Notes under the pieces: model-generated
What the model was told of the DNA's origin: nothing
What the model saw: only the letters and a program-made list of their open reading frames with translations
The model's database searches: none
Assembly (NCBI GenBank): GCA_001873995.1
Contig: MNVR01000007.1
Location: forward strand, 1-64,000
Reading direction: 5' to 3'
Length of the DNA stretch: 64,000 bases
Origin: Candidatus Phelpsiimicrobium noxiivivens
Lineage (GTDB): Bacteria > Omnitrophota > Gorgyraeia > Velamenicoccales > Velamenicoccaceae
Made by a program: the position numbers and the translations under genes
In this document: positions 43,491-51,812 of the stretch, one piece after another
Numbering within the stretch: position 1 is the first letter of the stretch
Layout: each line of letters starts with the position of its first letter

Positions 43491-44969
43491 ATGAGCGATA
43501 GGCCGGGACGTAATTCGCCGTGTCCTTGCGGCAGCGGAAAGAAATTCAAAAAGTGTTGCGGCTTCAATCTTACGTCCATAGAATAAGAGCTTTTTGCGCC
43601 CATGCAGGGGGATTTAAAAATGGGTACGAAGCTTGATTTCTATTTTGATATCCTCCAGAGTGTAATGCTTTATGCCGAGACGTTAAAAGCAAGCCCTAAA
43701 TTTGGCGGTGAACTGCGGAGGCTATGTCACGACTTTGAAGAAAAGTTTAAGCCCGGGGCAGAGCGCGGCCTGACGGATAGTTTCTATTTAAACTGGTTTG
43801 TTTTTGATAACCGTTTTGGCGTTGACCAGCATACAATTATTGAACGGATGATGGGAGAGAAAGATTTTGCTTTGGCGCACGATGCTGTTAAGTTAGCTAC
43901 CCGCGAGCTTTCGGATAGTTACGCGGCCTGTTATTAGGTTAAGGAGATACGAAAAAAGGATATTTTTTTTGAGGAGTTGGTGACCGGCCTCCGGTGGATA
44001 GTGCATCGCGTAGGTGAAATGCATGAAGAGCAAGTAAGGGCGCAAGATATATGGCGCGCGCGTTTTGTCGGTTCTCAAGAAGACGCATATTATTTCGGTC
44101 AGCCGTTTGTCTTTGGGCCAGAGGCGAAGGGCGATTTCATAAAAATTACGGCCATGCTAATTAAGAACTTTAAAGAATATGCGAGTACGCGGTCGCTCAA
44201 ATTTGTTATCCCGCGGGACGCGTTTAAGGCAGGGATTGGTTTCTGGGCAGAATATCTTTATAGAAGTTCTTCGGGCGTGACTGATGTAGAAGATGTTGAA
44301 CCTGCAAGAAAGTTTGGGGCGCTTTACTTGAGTACAACAGATGGCGATAAGATGTGTTTTTCTTTGGTGACGTTTAAAGTTGCCGCTGAAGCGGGCCTTC
44401 GTGAGAAATTGTCCGGGATGAGCGGCCTTGAATATGACACAGAGAGAAACTGTTGGGTATGGCTCAAGAAGGGCAACCGTAGAATAAAGTCGTGGGGTAA
44501 TACTATTCTATGCCAGATCTTTATTCGCGGGGACGAATTGGCCGGAGAGGTTAATTCGTTAGAGCGGTCGTTATGCCTCAAGAACAAGCTTTCTATCGGC
44601 CTTGGGAAAATGGTTGTTTTTGATCGTATTGATAGCAAAGACTTTGCAGCTATGCCGCAACCGTTGCAAGAGGATCTTCGTAAGTTTGAGGAAGAACAGC
44701 GCCGGATTCATTCCGATCCGGAGGTCAGGAAAGTTCTGCTTCAAAAACAAAAAGAGTATTACTTAAAGGATCGGATTTCTTCCAGGATCCCGGCGCTTAA
44801 CAACAAAACGCCTCTGCAGGCGGTGAAAACAAAAGAAGGGCGGCTTCAGCTTGAGGTTTTGATTAATCGGATAGAAGGAATGAACAGCGCCCAGCCGGAT
44901 TATCTTCTCAAGATGGACATGAATTTTCTTCGGCAAAAGCTTGGTCTGCCGCTGGCGGATCGTGGTTAA
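43491..44969 (+). pseudogene. SEC-C motif protein gene with two in-frame stop codons
   Basis: One frame runs from ATG 43491 to 44969. It opens with a SEC-C zinc motif ([18 protein letters not shown]) and continues through GLTDSFYLNWFVFDNRFGV to the rest of the protein. It is interrupted by TAA at 43584-43586 and TAG at 43935-43937. The residues on each side of both stops continue in the same frame and fit one protein of about 490 residues. The third segment (43938-44969) is open for 343 codons. SEC-C proteins of this type are large cytoplasmic proteins of unknown function. Both stops fit single changes from Glu codons. Confidence 0.75.
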
Positions 44970-45147
44970 TGAATCAATTTTTGGTAATGGCCGCGTCATT
45001 TCTGTTGATGGTTCGGCTGCGCTCACCATCAATCCTGAGTTTGTTGAAAAGGATTGATTATTGGCAGGAATCGCATATAATTGAGTTAATCGTTGGTTTT
45101 AAAACGGTATCTCGGCGACAAGGACGAAGGTTTTCGTTTTAGTCCAG

Positions 45148-46521
45148 TTGTGGCTAAATAACCTGGTTGCCAAAAAGCATCGCAAAGTGGAGACTGGCAT
45201 AAAAAAAGAATTGATCCTTATTAATCCCCGCCTTTCGTATTTACTCTTCAACTTTCTTCAGGCTTCCGCGCTCGGCAATCCCGTGCCGCATTCTTTGCAT
45301 ACACTATCTGCCCTTACCCCAAAAGACTATAAAATAACGATCATTAATCAGAAACAGCTTTGGTTTAAAAAAGATTTTGTCGGTGAGGTACTTGTAGGCA
45401 TAACGTGTTTGACTGCTGCTGTTGTTGAAGCGTATGAGTTGGCCGATAAGTTTCGTAAAGCAGGATCCTGCGTTGTTCTTGGCGGGCCGCACGTCAGCGC
45501 TTTGCCGGACGAAGCGCTCCTGCATTGCGACAGCGTAGTTATAGGAGAGGCAGAGTCAGCCTGGGGACAAGTAATTAAGGACTACGAGGCAGGCGTGTTA
45601 AAAAATATCTACCAGGGAGAGCCGTTGGAAGATTTTTTTACGCCAGTTTATGATTATTTTCTCCATCTGGCCCCGGGGATCCTCCGCCGCTCAGGTATTC
45701 ATATTGACCGCGGGTGCAAGTACCATTGTGATTTTTGCGCGCGCATTTCTCAATGGCTGCGTTTCATAAAAATAGAACAGGTGATCGAACTCATCAAGCG
45801 TATCAAAAACAGAAAGCGCAACTTTTTTGTCCGTATATTTTTTCGCGGGCCGCTGGCCAGGCCTGTTATAAGGTTTGATTGTGACAATATTTATTCAGAT
45901 CCTTCTTATGCCAAGGAGTTATTTAAGGCGATGATACCGCTCAAGGTAAGGTGGGTGGCTAATTGTTCAATTGATATCGGTTTTGACGATGAGGCCTTGC
46001 GATTGGCTAAGGATAGCGGCTGCCGAGGATTTTTAATCGGGTTTGAGACCATATATCCCACAGAGTACAGCAAGACGTCTCTGCCGCAGTTCCACTCAGC
46101 CGAGGATTACAGGAAGGCCATTGCTAACATAAAGGCTCGCGGGATAACATTTATTGGTTCTTTTATTCTTGGGATAGATAGGTATGGCCACAGGGATTAT
46201 TTGAAATTGCTGTGGTTCCTGATGCGGATCAGGCTTTGGTTCTTTGTATTGACGATCTTGACACCTTTTCCGGGCTCTGCTTTATATACCCGCCTAAAAA
46301 AAGAAGGCCGTATTATTTCATTTGACTGGCGCAAATATATTTTTCTTTTTTGCGTTATCAAACCGAAGCATACGTCAGTTTTGTCCGTATACGCCTGGTA
46401 TTGGTTTATCAGGGTCTTGTCGGTTTTCTTTTCGCCCTACCTTATTTTTCTGATGCTGCTTTTTTTTATGAGCTCGGAAACCGGCTATCGCCTGAGCCGT
46501 TACATCTTCCATGGTTTTTGA
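45148..46521 (+). CDS. B12-binding radical SAM protein
   Basis: The product is about 457 residues. The N-terminal cobalamin-binding-like domain has VGITCLTAAVVEAYELADKF and VVLGGPHVSALPDEALLHCD. The radical SAM motif CKYHCDFC is near residue 193, with DNIYSDPSYAKELF and GFLIGFETIYP further on. A hydrophobic C-terminal region (FFSPYLIFLMLLFFMSS) suggests membrane association. The first codon is TTG and the true start is uncertain. A paralogue (54000-55310) shares the same order of motifs. The substrate is unknown; many of this class modify lipids or cofactors. Confidence 0.88.
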   Translation: MWLNNLVAKKHRKVETGIKKELILINPRLSYLLFNFLQASALGNPVPHSLHTLSALTPKDYKITIINQKQLWFKKDFVGEVLVGITCLTAAVVEAYELADKFRKAGSCVVLGGPHVSALPDEALLHCDSVVIGEAESAWGQVIKDYEAGVLKNIYQGEPLEDFFTPVYDYFLHLAPGILRRSGIHIDRGCKYHCDFCARISQWLRFIKIEQVIELIKRIKNRKRNFFVRIFFRGPLARPVIRFDCDNIYSDPSYAKELFKAMIPLKVRWVANCSIDIGFDDEALRLAKDSGCRGFLIGFETIYPTEYSKTSLPQFHSAEDYRKAIANIKARGITFIGSFILGIDRYGHRDYLKLLWFLMRIRLWFFVLTILTPFPGSALYTRLKKEGRIISFDWRKYIFLFCVIKPKHTSVLSVYAWYWFIRVLSVFFSPYLIFLMLLFFMSSETGYRLSRYIFHGF

Positions 46522-46598
46522 GGGCGGTTGTCGCCGAGGCTTAATCTATCTTACCATTAAGGCCAGAAGGAAGCTATAAACGAAGTAGCTTATGAAGA

Positions 46599-48052
46599 TC
46601 ACTGTTTCCTGAGCCTTTTTATTTCGGATATATGCGAGATTAGCAAGGCCGAAACAGAGAGATAATACAAAAACCGTGGTTTTTGGGAATTCCAAAACCA
46701 AAAAATATGCACAAGGCAGTAACTCAGGAATACGAGAAAAGCAACGGCCTTGCGGCCCGTTCCTTCTCCAAGTAATACAGGGATGGCAAGAATTCCCGTC
46801 CGTCTATCTCCGTCGGCATCCTTGAGGTCTTTTATATTAGAGCTTAAGAAAAAGGATATAAAGATCAGCCAGAGAATGGAAGGAGATAAAACCACGGTGC
46901 CGGTGGCGCTTGCCTGGAGAGAAGATGCTCCGGCTAAAAAAGCCAAGAGCGCCTGGATGCCGATTATAGCGGCAGAGAATGGGAAGAAACGTTTAAGACG
47001 CAAAGGCGGCGCAGAATAAAGAAAATACAGGGCGACAAATAAAAGCATGATCATTATGCATGCCTCGCTTGCCCAATAAGCGAACAGCAGGCTGAAGGCC
47101 AGAAAAATGAATCCTATCGTGAGGTACTCGTGTTGAGAAAGGCTCTGTGTTGGCGATGGCCTGCCCGCGTTGGAGATCCTGCCGCAGTCCAAATCAAAAA
47201 GTCGTTGATTACAACAGAGAATTGAAAAGCAAAGAAGATGGCAGAAAAAGCCCCGGCAACCCGGATGAGCGCAAAAAAATCTTTTATAGGAGCTGAGGCG
47301 CAGGAGACAAGCGCTCCGAGAAAACACAGAAGTACATAATGAAAAGAACGAGTCAATCGCATATTTTTAATGACAGCGCGGCATTTCCCGCGGTCATAAC
47401 GCCATAGCCAGATAAGTGCTAAAAACGAAGCAAGGAATAACTCCAGCAGGACGACGATATTTTCATCAATAATGGCTTCCGGAAGAGGGAAATTCTTCAG
47501 GTGTAGAATATTTATGAGAACAGCCACGAACTTGAAAATTTCAATGAGGACGGCAGGTGCGGCGGCATAAAGGAAACATAGCAGGAACGTAGACAGGGCG
47601 CCCAAAATGGCAAGGTGCGCTTTTTTTCTTTTGAGCAAAATATAACCAAAAGAAAGGATCGTTACCAGGCTTATTTCAGACCGGATGCTCAAGGGCAGCT
47701 CAGGTATTTTATATGTGGGGTCAAAAAAACGCAGCAGTTTCAGGCCTATCCAGTCTGTAATATAGCCGTATGTGATCTCGGTTTTGGAAAAAAGGATGGC
47801 TCCGAGATCTACCAGAACAGGCAATATGATGATTGAAAAAAGAATAAGCGCGATCTTGGATACTTTCAGGATTTCAGTTTCTGCGAAAAAGTGGAGGATG
47901 ACTATTAGAAAGAGGAGAAGCGATAAGAAGAATATCTGTACGCGAAGGAGGTGGAAAGCATCTGGGATAGCAAAGCCTCCCGTGCTAATAAGGCATTCAA
48001 TGCCGTCGCGTACGAATATAATAAAGATGGCAGCGCTCAGCCATAGCCCCAA
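46599..48052 (-). pseudogene. UbiA-type prenyltransferase with a frameshift
   Basis: Two overlapping minus-strand frames form one protein. The first (48052 to about 47200) is a hydrophobic region of several helices ending FAFQFSVVINDF. The second (about 47195-46599) continues DLDCGRISNAGRPSPTQSLS and ends with NIKDLKDADGDRRTGILAIP. Joined, they restore the UbiA first motif ND-x-x-D-x-x-x-D and the second, D-x-x-D-x-x-x-D. The break lies at a run of five A bases at 47196-47200 (plus strand); six would restore the frame. The prenyl acceptor is unknown. An assembly error cannot be excluded. Confidence 0.8.
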
Positions 48053-48157
48053 GCCAAGGGGTATATTTTAGCACCGCTCAATTAGCTCCGGCATTTTAGC
48101 CAGGCCTTTATTATAGGAAGTTATATGCGCAGTAACAAGGGTTGTTCCTGAATTTTA

Positions 48158-48186
48158 TTGATTTAAATAACTTGTTGTGTTATAAC
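48158..48186 (+). promoter_or_regulatory. Promoter of the pilus locus
   Basis: TTGATT (48158-48163), a 17-base spacer and TATAAC (48181-48186) lie 47 bases before the ATG of the parvulin gene. AGGAGGGG precedes that ATG. The region upstream (48053-48157) contains no gene. Confidence 0.6.
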
Positions 48187-48232
48187 TAACTCAATAATCA
48201 GTAACTTAGGTAATACAACAGGAGGGGTAAAA

Positions 48233-49162
48233 ATGTCAAAAAGAACGATCTTGTTCCTTCTTGCCATATCTTTTTTGAGTTTTAGCATATTTCCGGGTTG
48301 TGACCTAATACAGAACCTTTTTCCCGGCAAGGTTGTTTCGGCTCCAAACGTAACAGGCAAAACTACGTCGGCAAACCCTGTTGCTGATGCCGGCGAACCT
48401 GCCCTAGGGACTGTTTTGGCCCGCGTCAATAATGTTGTCATTACTTTGGAGAGCTTTGACGAAAAAGTAAAGAATATTGAAGCCCGCTCTCCGGAGGTCA
48501 AGATCAATACGCTGGATGCTAAAAAGGTTTATTTGAATGACTTAGTGACGCAAGAACTTCTTTCGCAGGAAGCCATGGCGCGCGGCATAGATAAGAAAAA
48601 AGATATTAAAGACGCGATAGAAGAAATTAAGAAGCAGATTTTGGTGCGTCAGCTTGTGATGGACGAGACAACAGGCATAGCCATTGAGTCCGCCGAAATA
48701 GAAGCTTTTTATAATCAGTATAAGAAAGAATTCGCGGCTCCCGAGGAGATAAGGGCTAGAGAGATCGTGGTGTCATCAGAGGCGGCGGCAAAAGAGATCC
48801 TGATCGGCCTTCTTCAGGGCGGGGATTTCGCGGCCGTTGCTAAAGAGCGCTCCATCGCGCCCAGCGCGAGTTCGGGCGGGGACCTTGGTGTTGTGAAAAA
48901 AGACGACAAGTTTGAAAAGTTCTATGAAGTTATAGCTACCCTTGATGCTGGGCAGGTTAGTCAGATATTTAAGGGCGCAGAAGGATTCTATATAGCGAAA
49001 GTTGATCAAAAAAAGGGTGGCGCTGTGCCGCCATTAACTGAAGTTTACGATCAGATCAAAAATGGCCTTTTACAGCGGAAGACAGCGGTGCGCGTCCAGG
49101 AGTTGACTGATAAGATAAAGCGAGAAGCTAAAATAGAGATCAAAGAAGATATTTTAAGGTAG
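48233..49162 (+). CDS. SurA/PrsA-type peptidyl-prolyl isomerase lipoprotein
   Basis: The 309-residue protein has a signal peptide with a lipobox (SIFPGC, Cys at residue 23). A SurA N-like helical part follows (VARVNNVVITLESF-type start, DLVTQELLSQEAMARGID), then a parvulin domain from about residue 170 (EIRAREIVVSSEAAAKEIL, GGDFAAVAKERSIAPSASSG, GGDLGVVKKDDKF). It folds envelope proteins. It is the first gene of the pilus locus, 3 bases before cpaB, and could assist secretin or pilin export. Confidence 0.92.
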   Translation: MSKRTILFLLAISFLSFSIFPGCDLIQNLFPGKVVSAPNVTGKTTSANPVADAGEPALGTVLARVNNVVITLESFDEKVKNIEARSPEVKINTLDAKKVYLNDLVTQELLSQEAMARGIDKKKDIKDAIEEIKKQILVRQLVMDETTGIAIESAEIEAFYNQYKKEFAAPEEIRAREIVVSSEAAAKEILIGLLQGGDFAAVAKERSIAPSASSGGDLGVVKKDDKFEKFYEVIATLDAGQVSQIFKGAEGFYIAKVDQKKGGAVPPLTEVYDQIKNGLLQRKTAVRVQELTDKIKREAKIEIKEDILR

Positions 49163-49165
49163 GCT

Positions 49166-50047
49166 ATGGATAAGAAAAAACTAAGCTTGATATTAGCCCT
49201 TGTGTTAGCCGGCACGGGTGTTTTTATGATAAGGAATTATATCGCTCAAACCGAGAAAAAATTCATCAAAGAAGAAAAGAAGGCTTATGTGCTTGTGGCA
49301 ACGGTAAACATAGCCGCCGGCACGACCATTGATTCATCCATGATAAAGTTTGACGCAGTGCCTGAAAGGTATGTCCAGCCCAAAGCGCTTAATTCAGAGA
49401 ATCTTGTCGTAGGCAAGCGTGCGATAGCCGATATCTTTCCTGGAGAGCAGATAATGTCCACCAAACTGACCATTTCAGTAAGGGATATGAGCCTTGCTAT
49501 GAGGACTCCTCAGGGAAAGCGCGCCATCACCGTGACGATTCCTTTGCTTTCAGCGGTAGGCGGCAAGATACGGCCGGGAGATTATGTGGATGTTGTCGGA
49601 ACTTTTTCTTATAACTCGCAGGTTGAAGGTAAGCAGGTAGTTGAGCCTGTCAGCGTGACGTTATTTCAGAACGTTTTGCTGTTGGGTATTGAAGGCGGCG
49701 CGCCCGCGGAGAGGGGTAAGCCCGCCCCCGCTCTTACAGACCTTGTGGTAACGCTCGCGCTCTCGCCAAAAGAAATAGCTCTTTTGACTTACGCGCTTGA
49801 TGGCCAGGGCAGGATAAGGCTTGTTTTAAGGCCGCCGCTGGAAACAGCGGTTGAACCAGTGCCGCCTGTTGAAGTGAACACATTATGGCAGTATGTGTTT
49901 AGTAATCTGGGCCAGGAATTTCTCGCCACAAAAGATGATAAGCCGCACATTGTAAAACAACAGCAGGAAAAGAAGGTTGAACCGCCGCCGGCTCCGTCAA
50001 TGGAGATCTATCGCGGCACGCAAAAGTCCAGCATGATATTAAAATAG
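49166..50047 (+). CDS. cpaB: Flp/Tad pilus assembly protein CpaB (RcpC)
   Basis: The 293-residue protein has an N-terminal membrane anchor (KLSLILALVLAGTGVFMI), a SAF domain (VLVATVNIAAGTTIDSSMI, VVGKRAIADIFPGEQIMS) and the RcpC-type beta domain (GKRAITVTIPLLSAVGGKIR, PGDYVDVVGTF). It is an inner-membrane/periplasmic part of the Tad machine. It sits between the parvulin gene and the secretin gene. Confidence 0.92.
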   Translation: MDKKKLSLILALVLAGTGVFMIRNYIAQTEKKFIKEEKKAYVLVATVNIAAGTTIDSSMIKFDAVPERYVQPKALNSENLVVGKRAIADIFPGEQIMSTKLTISVRDMSLAMRTPQGKRAITVTIPLLSAVGGKIRPGDYVDVVGTFSYNSQVEGKQVVEPVSVTLFQNVLLLGIEGGAPAERGKPAPALTDLVVTLALSPKEIALLTYALDGQGRIRLVLRPPLETAVEPVPPVEVNTLWQYVFSNLGQEFLATKDDKPHIVKQQQEKKVEPPPAPSMEIYRGTQKSSMILK

Positions 50048-50052
50048 CCCAT

Positions 50053-51666
50053 ATGAGACATAAAGCCGCAATATTATTAGGCCGCCATTTTATTGTTTTT
50101 GCCCTGAGCTTTATGGCAGCCGGCTCTGTTTATCCCGAATATTTTTCTGAAGAGTATGGTTCTCCACGCAAGTTGGATATGGTGGTCGGCGAGTCTAAGG
50201 TGTTGGCAGTCTCCAATCCAAAGAGGGTGGCGATCGGAGACCCTGCTGTGGCAGATGTGGCCGGCGCAAGCTCTACAGAGATCATTATTTCGGCAAAGGT
50301 AGCCGGCGAGACGAACCTGCAGGTCTGGGATGATATGGGACAGAGAGAGGTCATCATCAACGTCTTTATTGAAGACCTCACCAAACTAAAAACCAGGTTA
50401 GAAGACTTGTTTTGGACAGCGGGCATACGCGGGATAACATTTCAGGTGGGCGAACAGGAGCGAAAGATATTTGTGCTTGGCGATTTGCCCCTGCGCAAGA
50501 AAGAGGTCGTGACCCAGCTCCTTGGTAATTTTAAAGACAAGATCATTAACCTTCTGACCTATTCCGAAGACAATCCTCTTGTTGAGATGGACGCTCAGAT
50601 TATGGAGATCTCAAAGACCGCTGTTGATAGGCTCGGCATTGACTGGTCGCAAACAGTGACTTTTAATGAGATCCAACCCGGGGCCCCTGCGGCTACGGCA
50701 GGGACAGTATTTCCACAGCATACCCTGGACCGGCAGATGGGCGATCTGCTAAAATCAGTGTGGCAGTCAAAGTTTAACAGGACGACGCTGACCGCCACCC
50801 TGAATATATTAGAGAAAGACAATCTTGCTCGCACGCTGGCGCGGCCTAAACTTGTGGCATTGAGCGGCAGTGAGGCTAAATTTTTGGTGGGTGGGCAGGT
50901 CCCGATTATCGCAAACGTTTCTGTTTCCAGCGGCACAACCACGACCTCCATTGATTACGTTGATTATGGCATAAAGCTTAATGTTAAACCCGAGGTAAAA
51001 GAGACAGGCGATATTCTTTGCAAGATAGAAGTTGAGATAAAGGATATTGATGCCGCAAACTCCATAACTATCCCATCCGGAGGGGGCATCACGACATCGC
51101 CCGGGTTTAAAACGCGGAATGCCTCAACCCAGCTTTATTTAAAAAATAACCAGACGATATTCCTCGCGGGTTTGATCAATAACGCGCAGACTAATGATTT
51201 AAACCAGGTTCCGGGTCTGGGAGATATCCCTATTTTGGGGGCTTTGTTCAGGTCCAAAAATTTTCAAGTTGGCGACACGGAACTTGTCATTTCAATTACG
51301 CCAAGGATAGTAAATTACGGCGATATGCGCCAGGATATACAGGATCTCTCATCGTCTAAAAGAAGCGCGGATGAAGAACCCGCGGATACCTATATCCGCG
51401 CTGTCCAGGAGACGATATTAAAGAACGTCAGTTACCCGCTTGAGGCCCAGCGCGCCAATTTATCTGGCGGTGTGGTGTTGAGCCTGCACTTATTTTCCAA
51501 CGGCCAGCTAGCCGGAGTCGTAGTGAATGAGTCTTCAGGCCATAAGTTACTGGACAACGCCGCGATATTTACTGTAAAGCGGCTCGCTCCTTATCCCGCT
51601 TTTCCCAAGGGCCTGCTGTTAAAAGAGATCTGGGTAGAAGTGCCCATCACATACCAGTTAAGTTAG
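50053..51666 (+). CDS. cpaC: CpaC/RcpA secretin with C-terminal TonB domain
   Basis: The product has 537 residues. After a signal peptide, the BON-like N-domain (VLAVSNPKRVAIGDPAVADV, STEIIISAKVAGETNLQVWD) leads to the secretin part (VEMDAQIMEISKTAVDRLGI, ARPKLVALSGSEAKFLVGGQ, QVPGLGDIPILGALFRSKNF, VISITPRIV). From about residue 446 a TonB C-terminal domain is attached (SYPLEAQRANLSGGVVLSLH, SSGHKLLDNAAIFTVKRLAP). It forms the outer-membrane pore. The TonB domain is not part of standard CpaC and may contact the wall or another envelope partner. Confidence 0.93.
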   Translation: MRHKAAILLGRHFIVFALSFMAAGSVYPEYFSEEYGSPRKLDMVVGESKVLAVSNPKRVAIGDPAVADVAGASSTEIIISAKVAGETNLQVWDDMGQREVIINVFIEDLTKLKTRLEDLFWTAGIRGITFQVGEQERKIFVLGDLPLRKKEVVTQLLGNFKDKIINLLTYSEDNPLVEMDAQIMEISKTAVDRLGIDWSQTVTFNEIQPGAPAATAGTVFPQHTLDRQMGDLLKSVWQSKFNRTTLTATLNILEKDNLARTLARPKLVALSGSEAKFLVGGQVPIIANVSVSSGTTTTSIDYVDYGIKLNVKPEVKETGDILCKIEVEIKDIDAANSITIPSGGGITTSPGFKTRNASTQLYLKNNQTIFLAGLINNAQTNDLNQVPGLGDIPILGALFRSKNFQVGDTELVISITPRIVNYGDMRQDIQDLSSSKRSADEEPADTYIRAVQETILKNVSYPLEAQRANLSGGVVLSLHLFSNGQLAGVVVNESSGHKLLDNAAIFTVKRLAPYPAFPKGLLLKEIWVEVPITYQLS

Positions 51667-51668
51667 AA

Positions 51669-51792
51669 TGACAAATGCCCAATGCTAAACGACAAACGAA
51701 TTACCAAAGACCAATTGAAAGATTTGGAATTGGTGTTTAATTTGCCTGTCTGCCGGCCAGGCAGGGATTTTGTCATTTGGAATTTGTCATTC
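51669..51792. repeat. 7-bp periodic inverted element with nested palindrome
   Basis: The left arm has TGACAAA-type heptamers (51669-51696), then an 11-mer ending CCAA. The right arm has ATTTGG/ATTTGTC units up to 51792. Inside the right arm is a CCTG-TCTGCCGGCCAGGC-AGG palindrome (51745-51765). The layout matches the element at 60491. It separates cpaC from the cpaE-cpaF fusion. Confidence 0.7.
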
Positions 51793-51812
51793 AACCGTTT
51801 TTGCAGGTGATT

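Noticed and set aside
43584-43937. Programmed readthrough of TAA and TAG in the SEC-C gene.
   Set aside because: Two different stop codons in one gene, with no visible stimulatory structure and many genes using both as normal stops, make decay the simpler reading.
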